A stretch of 64,000 nucleotides of DNA from an uncultured Actinomycetes bacterium. GTDB taxonomy: Bacteria; Actinomycetota; Thermoleophilia; Solirubrobacterales; 70-9. Where the stretch lies: NCBI GenBank assembly GCA_946482365.1, contig CAMLQY010000010.1:6067-70066 (forward strand). Reading direction: 5' to 3'. Below the pieces are notes generated by a model, which saw only the letters and a program-made list of their open reading frames with translations, ran no database searches and was not told the DNA's origin. Shown here one piece after another: positions 22,761 to 31,472 of the stretch. Numbering within the stretch: position 1 is the stretch's first letter; every line of letters starts with the position of its first letter. Made by a program: the position numbers and the translations under genes.

Positions 22761-22813
22761 TTTCGCGTCCCGCCGGGCTTCCCGGCCGCGGCACTCCATA
22801 GACTGAGAGCCAA

Positions 22814-23422
22814 GTGGAGGCTGCAACCAAAGAGCGGGAGCTGAGCGGCGAGAAGGCCCAGCGCATCGTCGACGCGATGCGGGTCAGCGTCGCCAAGCGC
22901 GGCGCGGCCGGCTCGACCTTCGAGCACGTCGCCCGCGAGGCCGGCGTCAGCCGCGGCCTGCTCCACTACTACTTCGGGACCAAGGAGCGGCTGCTGGTCG
23001 AGGTCGTGCGCCGCGACGCCGAGATCCGCATCGCCCGCCTCGACGAGCCCCTCGCCAAGGCCGAGACCGTCGACGACGTGATCGACGTCCTCGTCGCCAG
23101 CCTGATGGACCTGATCGAGAACGAGCCCGCCTTCTTCCTCCTCCTCTACGAGCTCTTCAGCGCCGGCCGCCGCAACCCGGAGATCCAGCACGAGGTCGGC
23201 CAGCTCTTCGAGCTGACCCGCTCCCACGTGGCCGACGTGCTCAAGGCGAAGGAGCGCGAGGGAGTGCTCAGCCTCCGCTTCGACGCCGAGGCGATCGTCT
23301 CCTACCTCTTCGCCGTCGGCGACGGCTTCGCCCTGCAGGCCCTCTCGGACCCCAGCCGGGACAACAGCGGCGCCCTCGCCGCCGGCGCGGCCTCGGCGCG
23401 GTACCTGCTGGTCAGCGAGTAG
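22814..23422 (+). CDS. TetR-family transcriptional regulator
   Basis: 202 residues. N-terminal helix-turn-helix (about 20-65; GSTFEHVAREAGVSRGLLHYYFGTKERLL) and an all-helical C-terminal ligand domain. TAGACT nine bases before the GTG at 22814 indicates a leaderless transcript. Ligand and targets unknown; the palindromic motif CTGGCCA.CCAGCCA near the MMPL gene (24517) and the R2-like gene (42720) is a candidate site of this kind of regulator, without direct evidence. Confidence 0.9.
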   Translation: MEAATKERELSGEKAQRIVDAMRVSVAKRGAAGSTFEHVAREAGVSRGLLHYYFGTKERLLVEVVRRDAEIRIARLDEPLAKAETVDDVIDVLVASLMDLIENEPAFFLLLYELFSAGRRNPEIQHEVGQLFELTRSHVADVLKAKEREGVLSLRFDAEAIVSYLFAVGDGFALQALSDPSRDNSGALAAGAASARYLLVSE

Positions 23423-23457
23423 CCGGCGCGTTAGTCGGACATAGATATGGCTACAGG

Positions 23458-23616
23458 CTAGATCTGTTGAGACTGAGCGTCAGATTTCGCTGGCTTACGG
23501 GCTTCCTCGCGGACTCGCTTCTTCGCCTTCTTGGCGTAGTCCTCGGGCGAGATAGTCCCTTTGAGCAGGTTGAGATAGAGATCAGACGGGCCGGTCGGTA
23601 TCGATCCATGTGCCAT
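23458..23616 (-). CDS. 52-residue protein coupled to GAF membrane protein
   Basis: Short gene found by reading the minus strand: MAHGSIPTGPSDLYLNLLK... with ISPEDYAKKAKKRVREEARK and a polar C-terminal tail ending SQQI. It is basic and helical with no signal or membrane segment. Its ATG overlaps the stop of the GAF gene (TGATG), indicating translational coupling. No family recognised. It shares the lower-GC composition of its partner, and looks like an accessory subunit or small regulator. Confidence 0.6.
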   Translation of the reverse strand: MAHGSIPTGPSDLYLNLLKGTISPEDYAKKAKKRVREEARKPAKSDAQSQQI

Positions 23617-24287
23617 CAATTGCCCTTTCTCTCGGGAGCGTTTGGCTCCTCAGGTGCGCCGAGTCTATGCGACTGCCCGGCGTCGTGGTCCATTGCCCAA
23701 GCGAGCCCGATGAAGCCGCCAAGAAGCTCAACATAGGTTAGATCGCTTTTCAAAAAAGCTCCCTTCTCGCTCGAAACGACATTGAGCACCGCCACCCCTG
23801 TGTCTCCCACGATGATCGGCATCGAGGCGAGCGAGCCATAGCTGCGGTTGTCGCTTGCCAGGGGATGTCGGCTCCAGCGGTCGTCCTCATCGACATTGTT
23901 AGTCCACTGGAGGTCACCGGACTCCAAGGCATGGCCCGCAATCGAGGTCTTTGGAAGCGAGAAGTTGCTCTTGCGCCCAAGTGAGTGCCCCGACTCGTAG
24001 AGCATCCGGAATGTTTGAGCGTCATCGTCGAACTCCAAGACGGAGAGGCGAATTTCCTCGCCGCTGACGGCGCTAAGGCCGAACCGGGCTGGAGCCAGAA
24101 CGCCCCGCTCAATGAAGTCCTCAAATGAAACGTCGAGCTGTCCAGCTGCGACATCGCGAAGGGCAAGGATCGCCTCTCCGACGAGATCGGCTTGATAGGC
24201 GAGTAGATCCTCCCCGAACCGCAGGACTCGCCCAAAGAATGTGCCTGCCGCAAAGGCCAGGACAGCGATCAAGACGACTACCCACAA
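23616..24287 (-). CDS. Membrane-anchored GAF-domain protein
   Basis: About 223 residues from a provisional TTG start at 24287. An N-terminal membrane helix (WVVVLIAVLAFAAGTFFG) is followed by a helical linker and a GAF-like domain (about 75-205: IRLSVLEFDDDAQTFRMLYESG, SIAGHALESGDLQWTNN, SLASMPIIVGDTGVAVLNVVS, FLKSDLTYVELLGGFIGLA). GAF domains sense small ligands or redox; no kinase, cyclase or HTH output is attached. No ATG fits; TATAAG on the minus strand near 24372 may be the -10. Composition is clearly less GC-rich than the flanks. Confidence 0.7.
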   Translation of the reverse strand: MWVVVLIAVLAFAAGTFFGRVLRFGEDLLAYQADLVGEAILALRDVAAGQLDVSFEDFIERGVLAPARFGLSAVSGEEIRLSVLEFDDDAQTFRMLYESGHSLGRKSNFSLPKTSIAGHALESGDLQWTNNVDEDDRWSRHPLASDNRSYGSLASMPIIVGDTGVAVLNVVSSEKGAFLKSDLTYVELLGGFIGLAWAMDHDAGQSHRLGAPEEPNAPERKGN

Positions 24288-24515
24288 CGTGATCGGAGCA
24301 TCGAATCTGGATGCGATCCCGAAACGAGGGCATGACGTGACTACTTCGACGGCTCCCAGCCCGTTCCTTATAGAGGCGTCGCCCCGCCTGAGTCTCCCAA
24401 CTGCGCCGGGAATTCGTGGAGGAGAAGCGCGAGCCCCGCGCTGCGGCGGGATCGTCTCTACACAGAAGGGATAGGCGTGATCGTCCTCACAAACAATCGC
24501 GTTCGCTTGCGAAAA

Positions 24516-24531
24516 GCTGGCCATCCAGCCA
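24516..24531. promoter_or_regulatory. Palindromic operator abutting the MMPL start
   Basis: GCTGG-CCAT-CCAGC within CTGGCCATCCAGCCA ends immediately before the ATG at 24532. The same 15 bases with one change occur at 42720-42734. Probably a repressor site covering the start of the message. Confidence 0.45.
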
Positions 24532-26730
24532 ATGCACGACTTCATGGTCAAGCTCGCAGGGTTCCTCGGCCGCCGCCGCCGGCTCGTCCTGTTCGCCTGG
24601 GTCGCGGTCGTGGCGCTGGCGCTGCCGTTCGCCATGAACCAGACCGACCACCTCACCGGTGGCGGCTTCGACGTGCCGGGAAGCGAGTCGAAGGCGGTGA
24701 GCGACTCGCTTCAGCGGGACTTCGCGGAGGAGACCGGCGGCATCACCGTGCTGTTGCAGGCCGAGCCGGGCGCCGGTGCGGCAGCTGAAGCCGCGGCGAT
24801 CGGCCGGGTCCGCCGCGCCGTCGCCGGCCTCGACGAAACGACGCTTCCCGCCTCGGCGGTTCGCAGCGCGGAGGCCTCGCTGCGGAGGACCGGCTCCGCC
24901 CTGCTCCCCCTGCGCAGCGAGCAGCCGGCGGACCGCCAGACCGATTCGGCCGTGATCCTGCGCGAAGACCTCGAGCTCGGTGTCGCCGAGGGAGGCGTGA
25001 CCACCTACCTGGCCGGGCAGCCGACCGTCTGGGCGGGGCTTCAGGAGCTCTCCAAGGAAGACCTCTCCAAAGCAGAGGCGGGCGGCTTCCCGATCGTCGC
25101 CCTGATCCTCCTCGTCGTCTTCGGCTCGCTCGCGGCGGCGGTGCTGCCGCTGACCCTCGGCTTCGTCAGCGTGATCGTCACCGGCGCCCTCATCTACTTC
25201 CTCTCGCTGCAGATGAGCACCTCGGTCTTCGTCACCAACATGGCCTCGATGATCGGGATCGGGGTCGCGATCGACTACTCGCTCTTCATTCTCGCCCGCT
25301 ACCGCGAGGAGCGGGCGAAGGGACGCGACCCCGACGCCGCGCGCTCGGAGGCGCTCGCGACCTCCGGCCTGGCGGTGACCTTCTCCGGCCTCGCCGTGAT
25401 CGTCTCGCTGGCGGGGCTGTGGATGGTCGACAACCAGGCCCTGCGCTCGATGGCGCTGGGGGCGATGACCGTCGTCGCGGTCTCGATCCTCACCGCGACC
25501 ACCCTGCTCCCGGTGTTGATCGCGATGCTGGGCGACCGGGTGATGCCGGGCGGCATCGTCGCCAAGGTGCTGGGGATCTTCCGCCGGCAAGGTGAGCGCC
25601 CGGACCGCGAGGCGTTCTGGGTCAGGTGGACCAATCGCGTGATGGCGCACCCGTGGGTCGCGGTGATCGGCGTCTCCGCCGTCCTGCTGACGCTGGCGGC
25701 GCCGCTGCTCTCGGTCGAGACCGGCACGGGCGCGCTCGAGCAGTTCCCGAAGGACAGCGACGTGCGGGTCGGCAACGAGCTGGTCGCCAGGCAGCTCGGC
25801 GGCGCCGCCGACCCGGTACAGGTCGTGGCCTCTCTCGACGGGCCCAACCCCACTCGCGCCGACCGCGTCGCTGTCCTCTCCTTCTCGCGCACCCTGGCCG
25901 GGACGCCGGGCATCGACAGCGTCGCCCCGCCGCTGTACGCCGGCGGCGAGGTCCTTTTCCAGGCGACCCCGAGCGCCCCCAGCGAGTCCGATGCCACCCG
26001 CGCCCTGATCGGACGGCTGCGCGACTCCGTCGTACCCGCCACCGCCCTGAGCCAAGTCGCCACCGTCGACGTCGGCGGCGAGACCGCGCGCAGCGACGAC
26101 GCCCGGGCCCAGATCAACGGCTCGATGTGGAAGATCGTCCTTTTCGTCCTGGCGCTCAGCTTCCTCGTCCTGGTCGTGATGCTGCGCTCGCTGCTCTTGC
26201 CGCTGAAGGCGGTGCTGATGAACCTGCTCTCGATCGGCGCCGCGTTCGGCGTCCTCGTCGCGATCTTCCAGTGGGGCTGGCTCGACGGCCTGCTCGGCTT
26301 CGAAAGCCTGGGGGCGCTGGACACGATCAACGTGCCGCTGATCTTCGCCATCGTCTTCGGCCTCTCGATGGACTACGAGGTCTTCCTGATGTCGCGCATG
26401 CGCGAGCGCTACCTCGAGCACGGCGACAACGAGCGCGCCGTCGCCGAAGGGCTGGCGACCAGCGCCCGCACGATCTCCTCGGCGGCGGCGATCATGACCG
26501 CGGTCTTCGCTGTCTTCGTCCTCACCGGCGTGCCCTCGATCAAGGAGCTGGGGGTGGGCTGCGCGGTGGCGATCGCCCTCGACGCGACCCTGGTCCGGCT
26601 GATCCTCGTCCCGGCGGCGATGAAGCTGCTGGGCGCCTGGAACTGGTGGATGCCGTCCTGGCTGGACCGCGCCCTGCCCGACCTCAGCTTCGAGGGTGGC
26701 GGCCGTGAGCCCGAGCCCGAGCTGACCTGA
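24532..26730 (+). CDS. MMPL/RND-family transporter
   Basis: 732 residues with the two-fold MMPL layout: one helix, a long extracytoplasmic domain, then five or six helices, repeated. Hallmarks are GGGFDVPGSES near the start, the acidic helix MIGIGVAIDYSLFILARYREE (about 240-260) and its second-half mate VFGLSMDYEVFLMSRMRE. In actinobacteria such proteins export lipids or drugs across the membrane. An alternative ATG lies four codons later. A CTGGCCATCCAGCCA palindrome touches the start. The C-terminus is short and acidic. Confidence 0.93.
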   Translation: MHDFMVKLAGFLGRRRRLVLFAWVAVVALALPFAMNQTDHLTGGGFDVPGSESKAVSDSLQRDFAEETGGITVLLQAEPGAGAAAEAAAIGRVRRAVAGLDETTLPASAVRSAEASLRRTGSALLPLRSEQPADRQTDSAVILREDLELGVAEGGVTTYLAGQPTVWAGLQELSKEDLSKAEAGGFPIVALILLVVFGSLAAAVLPLTLGFVSVIVTGALIYFLSLQMSTSVFVTNMASMIGIGVAIDYSLFILARYREERAKGRDPDAARSEALATSGLAVTFSGLAVIVSLAGLWMVDNQALRSMALGAMTVVAVSILTATTLLPVLIAMLGDRVMPGGIVAKVLGIFRRQGERPDREAFWVRWTNRVMAHPWVAVIGVSAVLLTLAAPLLSVETGTGALEQFPKDSDVRVGNELVARQLGGAADPVQVVASLDGPNPTRADRVAVLSFSRTLAGTPGIDSVAPPLYAGGEVLFQATPSAPSESDATRALIGRLRDSVVPATALSQVATVDVGGETARSDDARAQINGSMWKIVLFVLALSFLVLVVMLRSLLLPLKAVLMNLLSIGAAFGVLVAIFQWGWLDGLLGFESLGALDTINVPLIFAIVFGLSMDYEVFLMSRMRERYLEHGDNERAVAEGLATSARTISSAAAIMTAVFAVFVLTGVPSIKELGVGCAVAIALDATLVRLILVPAAMKLLGAWNWWMPSWLDRALPDLSFEGGGREPEPELT

Positions 26731-26744
26731 ATAGGCTTGCGGCC

Positions 26745-28181
26745 ATGAGCGACGACCTCGCTTTCGCGGGAGCGGCGAAGCAGGCGGAGATGGTGCGGGC
26801 GGGGGAGGCCTCCCCTACCGAGCTGGTGCAGCTCTGCCTCGACCGGATCGCCCGCCTCGACCCGCAGCTGAACGCGTTCCGCAAGGTCCTCGCCGAGAAG
26901 GCTCTGCTCGAAGCCCAGCAGGCCGAGGCGCGGCTGAAGGCCGGCGAGGAGCGGCCGCTGCTCGGCGTGCCGGTCGCGATCAAGGACGAAAGCGCGGTCG
27001 CCGGCGAGGTGACCAGTTTCGGCACCGACGCCTTCACCGAGCCGGCCAAGGAGGACTGCGAGATGGTGCGGCGACTGCGCGAGGCCGGCGCGATCGTGAT
27101 CGGCCTGACGCTGCTGCCCGAGCTTGCGATCTGCGGCTTCACCGAGTCGGCGACCTACGGCGTGACCCGCAATCCCTGGGACCTCCAGCGCAGCCCGGCC
27201 GGCTCCAGCGGCGGCTCCGCCGCCGCGGTGGCGTCGGGGATGGTCCCGATCGCCTCGGCTGGCGACGGCGGCGGCTCGATCCGCCTGCCGGCGGCGTCCT
27301 GCGGCCTCTTCGGGCTGAAACCGACGCGCGGGCGGATCCCGCTCGACCCGCTCGACGAGGGCTGGAACGGCCTCGCCGTCCTCGGCTGCCTCAGCCGCAC
27401 GGTGGGGGACACGGCGCTGTGGCTTGACGTCACCGCCGGCGGCTCGAGGGAGCCCGGCGCGCCGCCGCCGCCCGAGCGCCCCTTCGCCGAGTCGGCGAAG
27501 ACCTCGCCCGGCAAGCTGCGGGTCGCCTACTCGACCCTGGCGCCCCGCGCCGCCGCGCCGCCGACCGTCGACCGCGTCGTCAAGGACGCCGTCGCCGACG
27601 CCGCCGAGCTGATGCGCTCGCTCGGCCACGAGGTGGCGGAGCAAGACCCCGACTGGGGCGGCATCGGCAACAACATCACGCCCAGGTTCCTGCGCGGCGT
27701 CTCGGAGACCGTGGACGACGTCCCCCACCCCGAGCGCCTCGAAAGCCGCACCCGAGGCTTCGGCCGCCTCGGCCGCCACCTCCCGGACTCGCTCTTCCAG
27801 CGCGCCCTGCGCGGCCGCGACGTCGACGCCGCCCGCATCAACGCGATCTTCGACTCCTTCGACGTGCTGATGACCCCGGTGATGGGCGGCACCGCGATCC
27901 CGATCCGCCGCTGGGAGGGCCAGGGAGCTATCCGCACCGTGATCGGAATGAGCCGCTTCTATCCCTACTGCGTCCCCTGGAACCACCTCGGCAACCCGGC
28001 GATGTCGGTGCCGATGGGCATAGCCGCCGACGGGCTGCCCCTGGCCGTCCAGATCATCGGCCGCCCGGGAGACGAGGCGAGGCTGCTTTCGCTTGCGGGT
28101 CAGCTGGAGGCCGAGCGGCCATGGGCCGACAAGCGGCCGCAGCACGACGCCTTGGGGATCAGCAGCGGGCCTACCACCTGA
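26745..28181 (+). CDS. Amidase-signature family hydrolase
   Basis: 478 residues. Ser-cisSer-Lys triad placed as Lys80 (VAIKDE), Ser154 (SPAGSSGGS) and Ser178 (GDGGGSIRLPA). Hydrolyses carboxamides; it is not clearly GatA because no gatB or gatC neighbours exist and the C-terminal half differs. TAGGCT seven bases before the ATG implies leaderless start. The 3' end overlaps the convergent FAD oxidoreductase by 11 bases. Natural substrate unknown. Confidence 0.9.
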   Translation: MSDDLAFAGAAKQAEMVRAGEASPTELVQLCLDRIARLDPQLNAFRKVLAEKALLEAQQAEARLKAGEERPLLGVPVAIKDESAVAGEVTSFGTDAFTEPAKEDCEMVRRLREAGAIVIGLTLLPELAICGFTESATYGVTRNPWDLQRSPAGSSGGSAAAVASGMVPIASAGDGGGSIRLPAASCGLFGLKPTRGRIPLDPLDEGWNGLAVLGCLSRTVGDTALWLDVTAGGSREPGAPPPPERPFAESAKTSPGKLRVAYSTLAPRAAAPPTVDRVVKDAVADAAELMRSLGHEVAEQDPDWGGIGNNITPRFLRGVSETVDDVPHPERLESRTRGFGRLGRHLPDSLFQRALRGRDVDAARINAIFDSFDVLMTPVMGGTAIPIRRWEGQGAIRTVIGMSRFYPYCVPWNHLGNPAMSVPMGIAADGLPLAVQIIGRPGDEARLLSLAGQLEAERPWADKRPQHDALGISSGPTT

Positions 28182-29727
28182 CCGGCAGCAACTTTGCGAC
28201 GGTGCGCTGGTCGCGGAGGGCGGATTGCGCGGCCGCCCACCCGCATACCCCGTGGACAGAACCGCCGGGGAAGGTCGAGGCGCTGGCGAGGTAGAGGCCG
28301 CGGATCGGCGTGCGATAGGGCGAGAGCGCCGGCCCCGGCCGCAGGATCATCTGATCCAGGGCGTAGCTGCCGCCGCCGATGTCGCCACCGATCAGGTTCG
28401 GGTTTGCCCTTTCCATCTGCGCCGGCCCGAGCACGTGCCGGGCGAGGATCCTGTCGCGAAACGAAGGTGCGAACCGTTCGACCTGCGCCTCCATCCGCTC
28501 GACATGGAGGGAAAGGTCTCGGTCGTCCATCCCCGCCGGAATCCTGGTGTAGGCCCAGGCGGTGTGACGTCCCGCCGGCGCGCGTGTCCCGTCGGCGAGG
28601 GATTGCTGGCCGAGAATGAGGAAGGGGCGTGAGGGAAGCCGGCTCGACCGCAGCTCTCGGCAGGACCCGACCATCTCACCGGTATCGGCTCCGACGTGGA
28701 CCGTGCCCGCCCTGCGCGCGTCTTCCGCCAGCCAGGGGATCGGGGCGTCGAGCGCCCAATCGAGCTTCAAGATGCCGGGACCTTGGCGGAAGCGCCGCAG
28801 CCGCTCCACGTAGCGAGCGTCCAAGCTGGAACCGCCAAGTTGCACCAGCTGGGCCGGGGAAACCGCACAGAGCACCGCCTTGGCGGATACGAGATTCCCT
28901 CCGACCATCACGCCCACCGCCCTTCCGCGCTGGATCGCCAACCCCTCGACTGGTGCCTCCAGCCGAAGCTCGCCGCCGAGCGACGTCAACCGCCCGATCA
29001 GCGCCCCGACCAAGGCGCCGGCACCACCGCGCGGGCTCGGCCAGCCCACCGCATGCCCCAGCAAGGCCAGGTGCACCGCCATCACCGCGGTCCCCGACAT
29101 GTGCGGGCTGAGGTCGCTGTGCATCCCGAGCCCGTAGAACCAGCTCCTCGCGGCCTCGCTGCGAAAGAGGTCCTCGGCGATGGTCGAGGCGGGACTGAGG
29201 GTGACCCGGAGGAACTCGAGGCTGCCCTGGAGGCCGAGGGCGCGCAACATGCCGGCGGCGCCGCGCACCGGAGGGAAGCCGCCGAGGACGGTCGCGCGGA
29301 CTGCGCCGTGTCCCCTCAGGTAGGGACGGGCGAAGGCGGCCCAGCGCTCTCCATCGCCGGCCGAGCCTCGCTCGAGGGACTCCGCCGTGCGGTCGAGGTC
29401 CCGATGCAGGGAGACACAGCCGCCGTCCTCCAGAGGATGTGCCATCGCTACCCCGGGGTGCACCCACTCGAGCCCGAAGCGCTCCAGGTCCCACCGTCGG
29501 AAGACCGGCGAGGCCGCCGCCGCCGGGTACACCGCCGAGAAGGTGTCGTGACGGAATCCTGGAAGGGTCAGGTTCTCCGTCCGGACCGCCCCACCGGGTA
29601 CCGCCTGTCCCTCGAGAACGAGGACGGAGCGTCCCCGCTCGGCCAGCGCGTTGGCCGCCGAGAGGCCGTTGGGCCCGCTTCCAACCACCACTGCGTCGTA
29701 CTCCCTCGTGCCTGATTCAAATAGCAT
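28171..29727 (-). CDS. FAD-dependent oxidoreductase, phytoene-desaturase-like
   Basis: 518 residues. N-terminal dinucleotide motif VVVGSGPNGLSAANALAERG and the C-terminal GLYLASASTFPGGSVHGVCG motif place it with CrtI/retinol-saturase-like FAD enzymes (the NAD(P)/FAD oxidoreductase group often annotated as phytoene dehydrogenase). No carotenoid genes are nearby, so the substrate is open. The start lies only 12 bases from the divergent ABC-ATPase start, so promoters must overlap the coding starts. Confidence 0.87.
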   Translation of the reverse strand: MLFESGTREYDAVVVGSGPNGLSAANALAERGRSVLVLEGQAVPGGAVRTENLTLPGFRHDTFSAVYPAAAASPVFRRWDLERFGLEWVHPGVAMAHPLEDGGCVSLHRDLDRTAESLERGSAGDGERWAAFARPYLRGHGAVRATVLGGFPPVRGAAGMLRALGLQGSLEFLRVTLSPASTIAEDLFRSEAARSWFYGLGMHSDLSPHMSGTAVMAVHLALLGHAVGWPSPRGGAGALVGALIGRLTSLGGELRLEAPVEGLAIQRGRAVGVMVGGNLVSAKAVLCAVSPAQLVQLGGSSLDARYVERLRRFRQGPGILKLDWALDAPIPWLAEDARRAGTVHVGADTGEMVGSCRELRSSRLPSRPFLILGQQSLADGTRAPAGRHTAWAYTRIPAGMDDRDLSLHVERMEAQVERFAPSFRDRILARHVLGPAQMERANPNLIGGDIGGGSYALDQMILRPGPALSPYRTPIRGLYLASASTFPGGSVHGVCGWAAAQSALRDQRTVAKLLPVRW

Positions 29728-29749
29728 TGCTGATCAATCATGAATGATC
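29722..29749. promoter_or_regulatory. Compact divergent promoter/operator
   Basis: TAGCAT (29722-29727) could be the -10 of the ABC-ATPase gene, 12 bases before its ATG. GATCA-ATCATGAA-TGATC (29732-29749) is an inverted repeat spanning that ATG. AT-rich against the surroundings; a single regulator here could switch both directions. Confidence 0.4.
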
Positions 29750-30696
29750 GTCCCGAGATCTTCGTGGAGGGAGTCTGCAAGCGCTATCGCGGCTCGGGTG
29801 TCGGGGTCCTTGCCCTGGAAGACGTTTCCTTTGCCGTTGCGAGGGGTGAGATCCTCGGCCTGCTGGGGGTCAACGGGGCGGGGAAGTCCACGCTCGTGCG
29901 CATCCTCTCGACCCTCCTCAGGCCCGATTCGGGGACAGTCAGCATCGCCGGCCACGACGTCCTCCGCGAAGCGGACGCCGTGCGCCGCTCGATCGGGGTC
30001 GCACAGCAGGAGGTGGGATTGGACGAGTCGCGCCCCGTTTGCCGTGTTCTCGATCTCCACGCCCGGCTATACGGGCTGAGCCGGCACGACGGCGCCCGGC
30101 GGATCGAAGAGCTGCTCGAGGCCCTGCATCTGCAAGCGGTGGCAGATCGGAGGATTCGCGACCTCTCCGGCGGCATGCGCCGCAAGGTGGACCTCGCGCT
30201 GGCGCTCGTGCACCGGCCGCCGGTCGTCTTCCTCGACGAGCCCACGTTCGGCATGGACCCGCCCTCCAGGCGCGAGTTCTGGGAGCAGATACGCAGCCTG
30301 CGGGAGGAGGGCGCGACCATCCTCCTGACCACCCAATACCTCGAGGAGGCCGAGCATCTCGCAGACCGGGTGATCATCCTCTCCGAAGGCCGGGTCGTTA
30401 CCGAGGGTACTCCGAGGGAGTTGAAGCGGGCGGTCGGAGAGTCGACCCTGGAGCTGGACTTCTCAGACGCGGCCGACGCGGCCCTCGGGGCCTCCTGCCT
30501 CGGCGAGGCGAGCCGGCAATTCGGGAACAGCGTGCACCTGCCCGTCTCCGACCCCGACGACCTTCGTGGGGCGCTCGAGCTGCTCGACGCAGACGCAATC
30601 AGCCCGATCGCCGTGAGGCTCGAGGAGCCGAGCCTCGACGAGCTCTTCCTGCGCGTCGGCCATCCGGCCCGGGCGCCGGCCGAGCTGCTGCGATGA
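29740..30696 (+). CDS. ABC transporter ATP-binding protein (DrrA-like)
   Basis: 318 residues. Walker A GVNGAGKST, signature LSGGMRRKVDLALAL, Walker B VVFLDEPTFGMDP, switch histidine replaced by TTQYLEEAE-type glutamine (H-loop Q). The C-terminal extension (about 235-318) is the DrrA/NodI type that partners ABC-2 permeases. Start MNDRPEIFVEGVCKRY. Coupled to the permease gene by ATGA. Probably exports a hydrophobic compound; the divergent FAD oxidoreductase and downstream methyltransferase may act on the same product (inference). Confidence 0.93.
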   Translation: MNDRPEIFVEGVCKRYRGSGVGVLALEDVSFAVARGEILGLLGVNGAGKSTLVRILSTLLRPDSGTVSIAGHDVLREADAVRRSIGVAQQEVGLDESRPVCRVLDLHARLYGLSRHDGARRIEELLEALHLQAVADRRIRDLSGGMRRKVDLALALVHRPPVVFLDEPTFGMDPPSRREFWEQIRSLREEGATILLTTQYLEEAEHLADRVIILSEGRVVTEGTPRELKRAVGESTLELDFSDAADAALGASCLGEASRQFGNSVHLPVSDPDDLRGALELLDADAISPIAVRLEEPSLDELFLRVGHPARAPAELLR

Positions 30697-31472
30697 GCCC
30701 CGGTCGTCCCCTCCCCTGGAGCCGGCAACTGGCGATGCTGACCGGGCGCTCTCTAGCCGTATCGGCGAGGAACCCCGTCGTCGCGATCAACGCCGGCTTG
30801 GCGATCTTCTTCATCCTCGTCTACGACGGCAGCCTCGGCGGGTCGCCCGTGGTGTCGTCCCTGGTGGGAGGGAACTACTTCAACTTCCTCCTTCCCGCCG
30901 CGATCCTCGCCGCCTCGATCGCCGGCGGCGCCGCCGGGATCTCCCTGGTGACCGACCTCCAGTCGAACTACTTCTATCGCCAGCTGACCATGCCGGTCTC
31001 CCGGACGGCGCTGATCTGCGCGACGATCCTCGTCGGGGGAATCCAGGTCCTCATCCAGACGGTCGCCGTGATCGGGGTCGCGGTCCTGCTGGGCGCCGAC
31101 CCTCACGGCGGCCTCGCGGCGCTCGCGGCGATCTGTCTCCTGGCCCTCCTCTGGGGCCTCGGATTCGCCGGCTACTCGGTGCTCGTCGCGATCCTCACCC
31201 GCGATCCGCAGATCACCTCAGCGGCGAGTGTCGTCTTCCTGCCGATCATCTTCCTCTCGCCTCTGCTGCTTCCCGAGGAGCAGCTGCGGCCCTGGGTCCA
31301 AGCTGCATCGGAGGCCAATCCTGCCAGCTACACGCTGAAAGCGATGCGGGACCTGCTGGCCTCCGGCCTGCCGAGCCCGTACCTGGCGGACGCCTTCGTG
31401 GCCACCGGGATCCTGGTCGCGATCACCCTAAGTGGGGCGATCCTGGCCTTGCGCCGCCTCGCTCGCGGGTAG
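30693..31472 (+). CDS. ABC-2 type exporter permease
   Basis: 259 residues with six membrane segments, DrrB-like (NFLLPAAILAASIAGGAAGISLVTDLQSNYF; TMPVSRTALI; then NPASYTLKAMRDLL near the end, the usual ABC-2 C-terminal motif). The ATG overlaps the stop of the ATPase gene, so the two make one exporter. The 3' end overlaps the convergent methyltransferase-like gene by 45 bases. Confidence 0.9.
   Translation: MSPGRPLPWSRQLAMLTGRSLAVSARNPVVAINAGLAIFFILVYDGSLGGSPVVSSLVGGNYFNFLLPAAILAASIAGGAAGISLVTDLQSNYFYRQLTMPVSRTALICATILVGGIQVLIQTVAVIGVAVLLGADPHGGLAALAAICLLALLWGLGFAGYSVLVAILTRDPQITSAASVVFLPIIFLSPLLLPEEQLRPWVQAASEANPASYTLKAMRDLLASGLPSPYLADAFVATGILVAITLSGAILALRRLARG

Noticed and set aside
24487..26421. 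644-codon minus-strand frame
   Set aside because: Antisense of the MMPL transporter; its charged Arg/Asp/His translation has no fold signs.
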